A stretch of 64,000 nt of DNA. It comes from Marinifilum caeruleilacunae (GTDB lineage: Bacteria; Bacteroidota; Bacteroidia; Bacteroidales; Marinifilaceae). Both the position numbers and the translations under genes were made by a program. Numbering within the stretch: position 1 is the first letter of the stretch; every line of letters starts with the position of its first letter. The notes under the pieces were generated by a model that saw nothing but the letters and a program-made list of their open reading frames with translations, was not told the DNA's origin and did not search any database. The stretch is from contig NZ_RZNH01000014.1 in NCBI RefSeq assembly GCF_013141825.1, forward strand, positions 1 through 64,000, in the 5' to 3' direction. Shown here one piece after another: positions 18,536-27,721 of this stretch.

Positions 18536-18637
18536 CAAAAAACATGTTGCTAAATGGGTAAAAACCCTTAGTAAAGACAGAGTTTTTTACTATTTTGGCG
18601 ATTCAACAATTTTAATATTAACACTAAACCTATTAAA

Positions 18638-20752
18638 GTGAAAAAGACGTTCCTTTATTTACTTGTAGCAGGTGTTGTTTTTACAGCCTGTGATGGAAAA
18701 AAAAGCGAGCAAAAGACTGACAATCCGTTTTTTGCTGAGTACAACACTCCTCATCAAACTCCTCCGTTTGATTTAATTAAATTCGAACATTTCGAGCCTG
18801 CTTTCATGAAAGGTATGGAAGAAGGTCGTGCGGAAATTGAAGCCATTGCGAACAGCAAAGAAGCTCCAACTTTCGAAAACACAATTTTAGCATACGAAAA
18901 ATCTGGTGCTTTATTGGATAAAGTAGGAAATGTATTCTACAATATCAAAGGATCAGAAAATACCGATTCAATTGCTGCTTTGGCGAAAAAATTATCGCCA
19001 ATTACAACAAAGTACTATGGTGATATCAGCCTAAACGAAAACTTATTCAAAAGAATTAAGGCAGTTTACGAGCAAAAAGATCAATTGGAACTTTCTGTTG
19101 AAGAACAAACCATGTTAGACAAAATGTACAAAGGATTTGTTCGCGGTGGTGCTAACCTTCCGGCTGACAAGAAAGAAAAACTTCGTGCAATTGATGCTGA
19201 ACTTTCTTCATTAACGCTTCAGTTTGGCGAAAATGTACTGAACGAAACCAACAGCTTCGAATTGGTTATCGATAACGAAAAAGATCTTGCTGGTCTTCCT
19301 GCTGGTGTTATTGGTGCTGCTGCCGAAACTGCAAAAGCTGCTGGTAAAGAAGGCAAGTGGATGTTCACAACTCAGAAGCCAAGCATGTTGCCTTTCCTAC
19401 AGTACGCAGATAATCGTGATCTTCGTAAGAAGCTTTACATGGGCTATGTAAATCGTGGTAACAACAACAACGAGTACGATAACAAAGAGATTGCGAAGAA
19501 AATTGTAAACCTTCGTATCCAACGTGCTAAATTGTTTGGTTACAACAACCACGCTGAATACATTTTGGAAAGAAACATGGCTAAAACTCCTGAAAAAGCC
19601 TTCGAATTGTTGAACAAGCTTTGGACTGCTGCTCTTCCAAACGCGAAGAAAGAAGTGAAGGAGATGCAAAAAATCATTGATAAAGAAGGTGGTAAATTCA
19701 AACTGGCTTCATGGGACTGGTGGTACTATGCTGACAAGGTGAAGAAAGCAAAATACGATCTTGACGAAGAAGAATTACGTCCATATTTCGAAATCAACAA
19801 CGTACGTGAAGGTGCATTTGCATTGGCTAACAAGCTTTGGGGTGTGAAATTTATTGAGCGTAATGATATTGCAAAATTCAACCCGGAAAACCAGGTGTTT
19901 GAAATGCAGGAAGCTGATGGAACTCACATTGGTATTTTCTATATGGACTTCCACCCACGTGCTTCTAAGCGTGGTGGTGCATGGATGAGCTCATTCCGCA
20001 AGCAATCAGGTTTCGGTACAGATAAAGAGGTTACTCCTATCATCATGAACATCTGTAACTTTACCAAGCCTGTTGGCGATACTCCTGCTTTATTAACTCC
20101 AGACGAAGTTGAAACTTTATTCCACGAATTTGGTCACGCTCTTCACGGATTTTTCTCTAAGTGTAAGTACAACTACTTATCAGGAACTTCTGTATCTCGC
20201 GATTTCGTAGAGCTTCCATCTCAGATTATGGAAAACTGGTGTTTCGAGCCAGAAATGTTGGCTATTTACGCGAAGCATTACAAAACTGGTGAAGTAATTC
20301 CTGCTGAGTTGGTGAAGAAAATTCAGGATGCTGGTAAATTCAACCAGGGTTTTGCAACTGTTGAGTACCTTGCTGCTTCTATGTTGGATATGAAATATCA
20401 TACACTTTCAGAAGAATTAACTGATGATGTAATGACTTTCGAAAAGAACTACTTGAACGAATTAGGTTTGATTCCTGAAATCTATTCAAGATACCGTTCT
20501 ACTTACTTCAACCACATTTTTGCTGGTGGTTATTCAGCTGGTTACTATGCTTACATTTGGGCTGGTGTATTGGATACTGATGCTTTCCAGGCTTTCAAGG
20601 AAACTACTTTATTCGATGCTGAAACTGCTAAAGCATTCCGCGATAACATTCTTGCAAAAGGTGGAACTGAAGATCCAATGGAATTGTACGTACGATTCAG
20701 AGGTGCTGAGCCAAGCATTGACGCATTGTTGAACAAGAGAGGATTAAAATAA
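18638..20752 (+). CDS. M3 family metallopeptidase lipoprotein (Dcp-type dipeptidyl carboxypeptidase)
   Basis: A 704-residue zincin. The N-terminus is a lipoprotein signal (FTACDG, lipid Cys near residue 20), so it is probably periplasmic-facing. The active site LFHEFGHALHG has H496, E497 and H500, and the downstream ELPSQIMENW supplies the third ligand region typical of M3A peptidases such as Dcp. Length fits Dcp (about 680-720). It starts with GTG at 18638, exactly at the signal peptide. It has its own terminator at 20781-20812 and likely degrades peptides in the envelope. Confidence 0.92.
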   Translation: MKKTFLYLLVAGVVFTACDGKKSEQKTDNPFFAEYNTPHQTPPFDLIKFEHFEPAFMKGMEEGRAEIEAIANSKEAPTFENTILAYEKSGALLDKVGNVFYNIKGSENTDSIAALAKKLSPITTKYYGDISLNENLFKRIKAVYEQKDQLELSVEEQTMLDKMYKGFVRGGANLPADKKEKLRAIDAELSSLTLQFGENVLNETNSFELVIDNEKDLAGLPAGVIGAAAETAKAAGKEGKWMFTTQKPSMLPFLQYADNRDLRKKLYMGYVNRGNNNNEYDNKEIAKKIVNLRIQRAKLFGYNNHAEYILERNMAKTPEKAFELLNKLWTAALPNAKKEVKEMQKIIDKEGGKFKLASWDWWYYADKVKKAKYDLDEEELRPYFEINNVREGAFALANKLWGVKFIERNDIAKFNPENQVFEMQEADGTHIGIFYMDFHPRASKRGGAWMSSFRKQSGFGTDKEVTPIIMNICNFTKPVGDTPALLTPDEVETLFHEFGHALHGFFSKCKYNYLSGTSVSRDFVELPSQIMENWCFEPEMLAIYAKHYKTGEVIPAELVKKIQDAGKFNQGFATVEYLAASMLDMKYHTLSEELTDDVMTFEKNYLNELGLIPEIYSRYRSTYFNHIFAGGYSAGYYAYIWAGVLDTDAFQAFKETTLFDAETAKAFRDNILAKGGTEDPMELYVRFRGAEPSIDALLNKRGLK

Positions 20753-20780
20753 GCTATAACAGATAGCGAATCAAATATAA

Positions 20781-20812
20781 AATCCGATCCACAATGTGGA
20801 TCGGATTTTTTT
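20781..20812. terminator. Terminator between the M3 gene and tetR
   Basis: A 13-bp stem AATCCGATCCACA/TGTGGATCGGATT is followed by T on the plus strand. It lies 30 bp after the peptidase stop and 37 bp after the convergent TetR stop, and may serve both. Confidence 0.88.
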
Positions 20813-20843
20813 ATATTATTCATTATTCATTACACATTATTCA

Positions 20844-21431
20844 TTACTCCTCGTATTCGGCCTTGGTAATATACATATTCAAAATCTTTTGCTGCATGGC
20901 ATCAATTGGATATCCTTCTGGCTCCAGGACATAATTCATAGCTATACCATCCAACATCGAGGTTAAAAACTCTGTTTCCATTTCGGGATCGGCCGCACCG
21001 CTCTTGCTGAAATATTCATTCAGCACATCGAACTTCATGCTCACAATTTTATCTAGTTCCTGCTGGTACAATGGCAGAACACCTGGCTGCCATCGAAGTG
21101 CATAGAACAATTTAAAGAATTTTAGGTTCTTTTCGGTCGAGTCGAAATAATCGTTGATAAAGAAGAGCAATTCAACTTCCAGAAGATCTCCATCCTCATT
21201 CGGATCCAGTCCATCGAATAGAATATGAACCGCCTCATCCACAATGGTATGCAGCAAATCTTCCTTGGTTTCGAAATAGGAGAACAACTGATCCTCCGAA
21301 ATATCTGTAGCTTTGGCTATGCTTGCTCCGGTAGCTGCAAAATAACCTTCCTGCACAAAAATTTCTAAGGCTGTACTTAGAATTTCTCTCCTCTTCTCTA
21401 TCTCTTTCGGTAATTTATTTGTAGGAGCCAT
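20844..21431 (-). CDS. TetR/AcrR family transcriptional regulator
   Basis: A 195-residue regulator with the TetR HTH in the first 50 residues (REILSTALEIFVQEGYFAATGASIAKATDISEDQLFSYF-type pattern) and a helical ligand domain. I use the ATG at 21431; the GTG at 21437 adds two residues. No divergent or co-directional target is adjacent, so its regulon is unknown. Confidence 0.85.
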   Translation of the reverse strand: MAPTNKLPKEIEKRREILSTALEIFVQEGYFAATGASIAKATDISEDQLFSYFETKEDLLHTIVDEAVHILFDGLDPNEDGDLLEVELLFFINDYFDSTEKNLKFFKLFYALRWQPGVLPLYQQELDKIVSMKFDVLNEYFSKSGAADPEMETEFLTSMLDGIAMNYVLEPEGYPIDAMQQKILNMYITKAEYEE

Positions 21432-21864
21432 AATCACAATTGTTTAAATAAAAACATCGGTTTTTATCTAAGTTACAACAGAAATACCGTTATTTCCAAA
21501 TATTTACAAATACCAATATGTTCTAAACCTCGATTTGGGAACTAAAAAAAAGAGCCATTCACCTCAGATTTACTGACACTTACAGAGTCTCATGAAACTT
21601 TCAATAAATTTGTGTGCAGGTGGATTTGTGTAATTTGAATCTCATCGGGTATTTATTCTCTCCAGAGAGTATGCTTGACTTTCTATACCAGGTGAGTGAA
21701 AATGTCTTGATTAGTAGCCCATCGTAAGTTATTACACTGTTGGTTATAGAAAATTACGATAAGATTTTCCAATGATAATTAAGATCACAAAAAAGCCCTC
21801 GTTCTCCCTTCAGGAATTCAGCTTCAAGTGCATTTAGAAATGAATAGAAGCAGTCATGTGTTGA
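21432..21864. other. Gap without recognised features
   Basis: About 430 bp between tetR and a small exported-protein gene. I found no credible gene, hairpin with T-run, or repeat. Confidence 0.4.
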
Positions 21865-22287
21865 TTATTTTCTATATTCTATTTTTTTTCGAAACACCAT
21901 ATTCACTCTGAATTTGGAATCATTTATAGAAAATTCCTTATCTCCTCCTTCAGCACCAGAAGCCGTTGCCTGGTATGCATCAACATATTCAAAACCTAAT
22001 TTGGACATTGCATTTAACAAGTCGGTTTGATTTCTAATTTGTAACTTTTTTCGATTTTGTAACAATAATTCCAATTGCTCCAAAACCTGTTTGTATTCAG
22101 ATTTTTTGTAATCAATGCTTATACCCGATCCTCCCAATAGCTTGGTATTTTCTGATGTTATGATTACATACTCCGGAAGTTGTTCTATTTTGACACCTGA
22201 AGATTCGCTTACACTCAACTCTTGAGCACAAACACTATTTATACTGGCAAATAGAAGAATTACTAAAATAGTTTTAATCTTTTTCAT
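21865..22287 (-). CDS. Small exported protein, unknown
   Basis: 140 residues with a clear Sec signal peptide (MKKIKTILVILLFASINSVCAQ). The mature part has an ExxxGV...EQLPEYVIITSENT segment, a Leu-rich helix (EQLELLLQNRKK) and a Gly-rich motif near the C-terminus (ASGAEGGDKEFSI). I recognise no family. It stands alone. The three-repeat ATCGAY site at 22419-22466, shared with the RHS locus, lies 130 bp upstream, so co-regulation with the RHS operon is possible. Confidence 0.65.
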   Translation of the reverse strand: MKKIKTILVILLFASINSVCAQELSVSESSGVKIEQLPEYVIITSENTKLLGGSGISIDYKKSEYKQVLEQLELLLQNRKKLQIRNQTDLLNAMSKLGFEYVDAYQATASGAEGGDKEFSINDSKFRVNMVFRKKIEYRK

Positions 22288-22418
22288 CTTAAAAAATATT
22301 AATTGTTAATAGAATTTACAAAGAATGATAATTGGGAGCAATGAACTCCAACTCACATAAGTCCCAACAGTATAGCTAATTATAAATATGCAATCCGATT
22401 TTTATTTATACAAGCGAT

Positions 22419-22466
22419 ATCGACATATCGTATCTAACAATCGACGAACGCACACTCATAATCGAC
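22419..22466 (-). promoter_or_regulatory. Three direct repeats at 21-bp spacing (second copy)
   Basis: ATCGAC occurs at 22419, 22440 and 22461, exactly 21 bp apart. On the minus strand the repeats read GTCGATnnT-N12. The block shared with the copy at 8247-8294 reads ATCGACRAACGCAYACTCAnnATCGAY with gaps marked n. Confidence 0.5.
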
Positions 22467-22631
22467 TTAATTTATATTGAGTAATTTTTGAGATCGTAAT
22501 TTGGCTTAATGGAAAGTAAAAATCTGCTTCATGAAACATTACTTTTTTGATTCTAAAATTCCAATCAAGAACAGCCTCTATAATTGAAATTACTTTTAAA
22601 ACGCTTAGAAGAACGCATTAGAAAATGAAGC

Positions 22632-22660
22632 AAAAAAAAAGGATACAGTAACTGTATCCT
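22632..22660 (-). terminator. Terminator of the sulfur-reductase operon
   Basis: GGATACAG pairs with CTGTATCC around a short loop (22641-22660). On the minus strand it is followed by nine T. It lies 90 bp after the NrfD-like gene. Confidence 0.88.
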
Positions 22661-22749
22661 TTTCAATTTACGTGATTAACTTGTTTCAGTTCCCCAAAAC
22701 AATCATTTTAAACCTAAGCTTTACAATTTGGATGATGCATGATCGCATG

Positions 22750-23691
22750 TTAATATAGATACTTACTAATTTGTCCGGCATCTACCATGATAAAACGGAA
22801 GATCATTCCACCCAAAAGGATAAGGAAAGCCGGAAATGCCACAGGTATTTTTTTTCCTCTCAGTTCCATAATTTCCAAAATGGCAGGTACCAGTAATCCC
22901 AGTACCACTACTCCACCCCAGAATGGCAATGTATAAGCTCCGCCAAGGAAGAGTTGTGCTGCTTCAATTTGAGCGGCATTACTTGCCAGGAATCCCATAA
23001 ACAAATGGATGATGAAAAAGATTTCGATTCCGATCAATATCAAATCAATTTTACTAAAAAGGGTTCTTTCCAGATGATCTTTCGACATCCACATGATAAC
23101 AGCTGCACCTGTAGATAAACCAGAAACCAGGAACAAAGGGCCTAATATTGAGGTGTTCCACAATGGTCTGGCATTAAATGCCGAAAGCAAAATACCGGTA
23201 TAAATTCCTAAAATTACCGATGAAACAATCATTACCCAGGCCAATGGCTTGCGATATTTGTTCACCATCTTTTCGATATATTCCAACCACTCTACTTTGA
23301 ATTTCCAGTTGGGAACCAAATCTCTCCAATAGGCAACACACCATACAATTGATAGTGGTGTAACCAGCATTAAAACCCATGCTCCCCAAGACATTGGAGA
23401 TTCTAAACGGATTGTGGTATACAGTTGCCAGAAATAGAGTTTATTCTTTAAATCGAGGAATAAAGCAAACAAACCAATTACCAAAATAGCCGGCACAAGG
23501 AAAGTTGCTCTTCTTACGGCAGTTGGCAATTCTTTTTCCCTGCCTAATATGGTATATAAAGCGGCAAAAAATAAGATTCCTGCTGCCAATCCACCTAAAA
23601 ATAAATACAATGGAATTTCCCATCCCCAAATCGCCAGTACTGGATCGATTTTGGGATTCATTCTTCCACTAATTATAATTTCTTCGTTCAT
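22750..23691 (-). CDS. NrfD/PsrC-like quinol-interacting membrane subunit
   Basis: A 313-residue polytopic protein of the NrfD/PsrC family. About eight hydrophobic helices are visible, with the family features WGWEIPLYLFLGGLAAG near the N-terminus and WNTSILGPLFLVSGLSTGAA in the middle. Such subunits anchor an FeS protein and a molybdoenzyme to the membrane and exchange electrons with menaquinol. It follows the FeS and Mo subunit genes, so the three probably form a PsrABC-type complex. The 160-bp gap before it holds a long imperfect hairpin (23713-23757). Confidence 0.88.
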   Translation of the reverse strand: MNEEIIISGRMNPKIDPVLAIWGWEIPLYLFLGGLAAGILFFAALYTILGREKELPTAVRRATFLVPAILVIGLFALFLDLKNKLYFWQLYTTIRLESPMSWGAWVLMLVTPLSIVWCVAYWRDLVPNWKFKVEWLEYIEKMVNKYRKPLAWVMIVSSVILGIYTGILLSAFNARPLWNTSILGPLFLVSGLSTGAAVIMWMSKDHLERTLFSKIDLILIGIEIFFIIHLFMGFLASNAAQIEAAQLFLGGAYTLPFWGGVVVLGLLVPAILEIMELRGKKIPVAFPAFLILLGGMIFRFIMVDAGQISKYLY

Positions 23692-23712
23692 AATTCGATT
23701 GTTTTTAGATTT

Positions 23713-23757
23713 CGTTCATCAGACTTACCCCAGCGCATAAGAAGCCTGACGAACGGA
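23713..23757 (-). other. Intercistronic hairpin between FeS and NrfD genes
   Basis: CGTTCATCAGACTT pairs with AAGCCTGACGAACG at 12 of 14 positions around a 15-base loop. It has no T-run and may be an mRNA processing or stability element. Confidence 0.45.
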
Positions 23758-23850
23758 ATCGTATTAAAACTTGAACTTGTTAAAACCTGCCGGAGAAACG
23801 CAATACAACAACCAACTTGAATGGCTTTGCCGGCATTATCTTGAATATCA

Positions 23851-24384
23851 TTAAACCAGATAGTAAACGTGTGGTTTTGTTCCCACTTCGGGAGCCAGCA
23901 CTTTCCAATCTCTGTTTTGTAACAATTGATATACTTTGCTTTCCTTGTCATCCAAATCGCCGAAATACATGCATTCGGTTGGACATACCGACACGCAGGA
24001 AGGCAATTTTCCTTCGCTTATTCTGTGATGACAGAAGGTACATTTGTCGACAAATCCGTCGGGATGAGAGTAACGGGCATCGTAAGGACAAGACTGAACA
24101 CAGGCACCGCAACCAATACATTCGTGGCGAGTTACTTTTACCAACCCTCCTTCTTCGTAATGACTTGCCCCTGTTGGGCAACATCTTACACATGGAGAAT
24201 TTTCGCAGTGGTTGCATCGCTCTGATCTGAGCTCAATACTCACATTTGGAAATGTTCCTTTTGCATTTTCGATAACCCAGTCGCGACAGTATCCAATAGG
24301 AACACGATTTTCGTTTTGGCAGGCAACAACACAATCGCTACAGCCAACACATTTTTTTGTATCAATTACCATTGCATATCTCAT
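23851..24384 (-). CDS. 4Fe-4S dicluster protein, PsrB/PhsB-like electron-transfer subunit
   Basis: A 177-residue protein with four ferredoxin-type cysteine clusters: CVGCSDCVVACQ, CNHCENSPCVRCC, CIGCGACVQSCP, and CTFCHH with a distant CVSVCP. This matches the four-cubane subunit of polysulfide, thiosulfate and related reductases. Its ATG overlaps the stop of the molybdoenzyme gene (ATGA at 24381-24384), indicating coupled translation. No signal peptide is present, so export would depend on the Tat signal of the catalytic subunit. Confidence 0.93.
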   Translation of the reverse strand: MRYAMVIDTKKCVGCSDCVVACQNENRVPIGYCRDWVIENAKGTFPNVSIELRSERCNHCENSPCVRCCPTGASHYEEGGLVKVTRHECIGCGACVQSCPYDARYSHPDGFVDKCTFCHHRISEGKLPSCVSVCPTECMYFGDLDDKESKVYQLLQNRDWKVLAPEVGTKPHVYYLV

Positions 24385-26615
24385 GATACTACCTCACTTT
24401 CTGGTTTATCTGTTACAAAACTTACAAAGTTTCCACGCATTCCGGTTCCACCCATAATTGGGTCAACCATAACGTTTGTTACCAATTGAGTATCGCTAAT
24501 TCCCTTACCGTATGATCGTTTCAGTTTCTTATTGGCTCTACCAAATCCGTGAATCATATAAACATTGTCTTTTCCGATACGCTCGGTAACGCGAACTTTA
24601 ATTGGAAACTCCGAAACAACTCCATCCTGGTTCTTCAGCCAAACCTCCTGGCCATTCTCCAAATTATTATCGGCAGCCACAAATGGGTTCACCCACAGGC
24701 AATTTTCGCTCATCAGCTCATTCAGGTTCGGATTGTTAACCGTTCTTCCGAAGGTGTGCATTGGAGCTCTACCATAATTCAGGCGATAATATCCTTGCGG
24801 TGGCTCGGGGTGTGGTGTATAATTCGGAATTGGGTCGAATCCTTCCATTTCCAGATCCAGGGAGTACAGCTCAATCATTCCGGTTGATGTTCCAAATTCA
24901 TGGTAATCATCCTCTTCCAGGAACATTGGACTCTTACGATCTAGTTTCAGAACGCCTTTCTCCTTTAGTTCTGCCAACGAAGAACCTACTTGCTTCAATT
25001 GCCAATCGATTACCTCGGCATAACTTTCGTAGTTGAAGTGTTTCGATAATTTCAGTTTCTTAGCCAGTTTTCTAACGATCCAGTCGGATGGTTTCGATAA
25101 ATATTTTGGCTTAACAGCCGGAACACGAACGGCAATATTAGGTACACGATTCGGAGACAAACGCATATCGTCGTAACGCTCCAGGTAGGTACATTCAGGC
25201 AATATAATATCGGCATAACCCGTAATTTCCATTGGCATGGTATCAACCACCACCAACAAATCGAGGTTTTGAATGGCCTCTAAGGTCCTTTCTGTATCAG
25301 GAATGGTGGAAATTAAATTGGTTCCCACAACAAACCATCCTTTTATTTTATGATCCGATTCGTTATCGGGATGCGACATATCTACAAATACATTCGCAAT
25401 TGAAGATCCTGCCAAAGCATATTTTCCATCAAGGTAATCGTTCCAGGTCCAGCTTGCCGGTGGATAACCCGGGTGAGGGAATGAAGGTACTTTTGCTTTT
25501 TCGGGGAAGTAGAAACCACCTTTTCTACCCCACGATCCCAATAAGGCATTCAGCATGGCCATTGCCCTGCATCGTTGTGTATCATCGCCATACCAGGTAA
25601 CGTGGCGGCCAGGATGTATTAATGTTGCTGGTGCGTGAAAGGCCATTTCTCTTGCTGTCTGGCGAATCACATCAGCACTAATGGTGGTAATTTTTTCTGC
25701 CCACTCAGGGGTTTTATCGGCAACATGGGCTTGCAAATCTTCCAGACCATAAGCGTATTGCTCGATATAGTTTTTATCGTATAATTCTTCGGTAACAATT
25801 ACGTTCATCCAAGCCAGTAAAAGGGCAAGATCGGTAGCCGGTTTAATTGGCAACCAGTATTTCGATTTGCTGGCAGCTGTAGATAATCTTGGATCTACAG
25901 TAATAATTGTTGCACCTCTATCAATGGCTTTCGACATTTCCTGCACATGAGAGTTGTGCATGTTCTCTCCAATGTGGTTTCCAATCAGCACCAAACATTT
26001 GGTATTTTCAAGATCGACTGGTTCTGGAGAGTTGATATTTGATCCAAAAGTAGTATGGAAGCCCACCTCTCTGGGACCTCTACACTGAGCGTAGGAAGGA
26101 GCTGTAATATTTCGTGAACCAAAAGCTTTAAACAGTTTTCCGAAATGTGCACCACCCGAACCGTGTTTGAACAAGGCAAGACTTTCTGCTCCGCTTTCGT
26201 CTTTAATTTTATTCATTTTTTCGGCGATAAAACGGAAGGCTTTATCCCAACTCACCTCTTCAAAAGTTTGTTTCCCGTTTTCCTCAACACGCATTAAAGG
26301 GGTTTTTAAACGATCAGGATCATTGTACATTCCGATTCCTCCTGTACCTCTCGGACAGAATCTTCCGTTAGAATGCGGATCATCTTCGTTTCCTTCAATT
26401 TTCCAGATTTCACCTTTTTCATCGGTGTAAACCCATCCGGCACACTTCCAGAAACAAACTTCGCAGTATGTTGGGAAGCGCTTTATTTTTGAAGCATCCA
26501 TTGGTTCAGCAGCATTTACCTGCCCAATCATGGCATTCAATAGCGGATTGGCTAAAACCAAACCTCCTGCGCCAATTGCGGATAACTTAATAAATTCTCT
26601 TCTCGACTTGTTCAT
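24381..26615 (-). CDS. Molybdopterin oxidoreductase, polysulfide/thiosulfate reductase-like catalytic subunit
   Basis: A 744-residue Mo-bisMGD enzyme of the DMSO reductase superfamily. It has a Tat signal (SRREFIK, residues 4-10, then a hydrophobic stretch), an N-terminal [4Fe-4S] motif C51-x2-C54-x3-C58-x28-C87, and a candidate Mo-ligand C178 in SYAQCRGPRE, as in PsrA/PhsA. A C-terminal molydopterin dinucleotide-binding domain follows. Partner FeS and NrfD subunits lie downstream, and rhodaneses and a porin lie upstream. Polysulfide, sulfur, thiosulfate or tetrathionate are the likely substrates; an arsenate-type substrate is less likely given the rhodaneses. The exact substrate cannot be read from sequence. 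Confidence 0.85.
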   Translation of the reverse strand: MNKSRREFIKLSAIGAGGLVLANPLLNAMIGQVNAAEPMDASKIKRFPTYCEVCFWKCAGWVYTDEKGEIWKIEGNEDDPHSNGRFCPRGTGGIGMYNDPDRLKTPLMRVEENGKQTFEEVSWDKAFRFIAEKMNKIKDESGAESLALFKHGSGGAHFGKLFKAFGSRNITAPSYAQCRGPREVGFHTTFGSNINSPEPVDLENTKCLVLIGNHIGENMHNSHVQEMSKAIDRGATIITVDPRLSTAASKSKYWLPIKPATDLALLLAWMNVIVTEELYDKNYIEQYAYGLEDLQAHVADKTPEWAEKITTISADVIRQTAREMAFHAPATLIHPGRHVTWYGDDTQRCRAMAMLNALLGSWGRKGGFYFPEKAKVPSFPHPGYPPASWTWNDYLDGKYALAGSSIANVFVDMSHPDNESDHKIKGWFVVGTNLISTIPDTERTLEAIQNLDLLVVVDTMPMEITGYADIILPECTYLERYDDMRLSPNRVPNIAVRVPAVKPKYLSKPSDWIVRKLAKKLKLSKHFNYESYAEVIDWQLKQVGSSLAELKEKGVLKLDRKSPMFLEEDDYHEFGTSTGMIELYSLDLEMEGFDPIPNYTPHPEPPQGYYRLNYGRAPMHTFGRTVNNPNLNELMSENCLWVNPFVAADNNLENGQEVWLKNQDGVVSEFPIKVRVTERIGKDNVYMIHGFGRANKKLKRSYGKGISDTQLVTNVMVDPIMGGTGMRGNFVSFVTDKPESEVVS

Positions 26616-26760
26616 CAGGTTGATATTTTAAATTGAACTGATGCTATCTAAACAGATATATAATTTGTGGTTTTCTTTGATTTTACAGATTGAATAGCAA
26701 ATTCAGATAAACACTACTTTCTTCGTAAATTTATATTTGCAGTAGTCATTGAGCTGAACT

Positions 26761-26787
26761 CATATCCTTCGAAGAACGAAGGATATG
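26761..26787 (-). other. Perfect hairpin upstream of the reductase genes
   Basis: CATATCCTTCG and CGAAGGATATG form an 11-bp perfect stem with a 5-base loop between the sulfurtransferase gene and the molybdoenzyme gene. No T-run follows on the minus strand. It could be a processing site, an operator or an attenuator. Confidence 0.55.
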
Positions 26788-26812
26788 ATATCAGATTTAT
26801 GAAAAAATGAGC

Positions 26813-27661
26813 TTACTTCTGAACTGTTTCTGTAGCAGTCCACTCAAACAATGCTCCATCGTAAACTTTTACCTTAGGGTAAGCCAAAGCAGATTTAAGT
26901 GCCAGGTAAACGATTCCTGCACGAACACTCGATTCGCAGTAAAGAATTACTTCCTTATCTTTTGTAATACCTGCAGCAGTAAATAATGCCTGTAATTCTT
27001 CTTTCGATTTTAGTTTGCTTTTGCTGGTCATTACATTCTTAAACTCAAGGTTGATAGAGTTAGGAATATGTCCCTTAGGCAATTTAGATTCTTTAATTCC
27101 CTTGTATTCGTCAGCCGAACGTACATCTACCACAACTGCGGCAGCCGAATTTGTTGCTTTTTTCACCTGAACCATATCGGCAATAGCAGCTTTATTTATT
27201 GCAACATTAAATGTAGTTGCTTTTCTCTTTACAGGATTTTTGGTTACAGGCTTACGAGCCATTCTCCAGGCTTTCATGTGTCCATCAAGAACTTTTACGT
27301 CCTTCGCACCTAAATACTTTAAAATCCAGTATACACGACCCGAATATTTTCCCGATCCATTATCATACAATACAATGGTGTTGTTGTTGCTAATTCCTTT
27401 AGCACCTAAAATTTTAGCGATTTCGGCTGTTGATTTTAAGGTACTTTTTGGTTCTGCCTTATACAGATCTTTATGATTTACATGAATCGCACCGTCAATG
27501 TGTACTTTCGCATAATCAGTAGCTTTACGTGTACTTACCAGCACCACGTTATCATTGTTCTTGATCTTTAGAAATTCTTTTACAGAAATTACATCCTGAG
27601 CAAATGTCATTTGCATGCCAAGAAAACAAACAAATGCAAGCAATATCATTTTTTTCATCAT
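26813..27661 (-). CDS. Exported two-domain sulfurtransferase (rhodanese)
   Basis: A 282-residue protein with a signal peptide (ending FAQ, about residue 22) and two rhodanese domains. The N-terminal domain has D100 (IVLYDNG) in place of the catalytic Cys and is probably structural, as in thiosulfate:cyanide sulfurtransferases. The C-terminal domain has the active-site loop C242-E-S-S-V-R. It lies between the porin gene and the reductase genes and likely moves sulfane sulfur in the periplasm toward or from the reductase. Confidence 0.88.
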   Translation of the reverse strand: MMKKMILLAFVCFLGMQMTFAQDVISVKEFLKIKNNDNVVLVSTRKATDYAKVHIDGAIHVNHKDLYKAEPKSTLKSTAEIAKILGAKGISNNNTIVLYDNGSGKYSGRVYWILKYLGAKDVKVLDGHMKAWRMARKPVTKNPVKRKATTFNVAINKAAIADMVQVKKATNSAAAVVVDVRSADEYKGIKESKLPKGHIPNSINLEFKNVMTSKSKLKSKEELQALFTAAGITKDKEVILYCESSVRAGIVYLALKSALAYPKVKVYDGALFEWTATETVQK

Positions 27662-27681
27662 CTAATTTTTTTGAGTGTTAT

Positions 27682-27711
27682 TAAAAAATTGGGAGGTATT
27701 TCACTCCCAAT
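27682..27711 (-). terminator. Terminator or attenuator after the porin gene
   Basis: ATTGGGAG pairs with CTCCCAAT (27688-27711). On the minus strand it is followed by six T, 11 bp after the porin stop. It may reduce read-through into the sulfurtransferase and reductase genes. Confidence 0.78.
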
Positions 27712-27721
27712 CAATCAATTG

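Larger units (their letters stand above)
22288..22749. other. Intergenic region with operator-like site and terminator
   Basis: This 460-bp gap contains the three-repeat ATCGAY site (22419-22466) and the terminator of the reductase operon (22632-22660). I see no gene. Confidence 0.5.

Noticed and set aside
20815-20850. ATTATTCATTATTCATTACAC-like run after the M3 gene as a functional element
   Set aside because: Short AT-rich imperfect repeats of this kind are common in AT-rich spacers; no further support.
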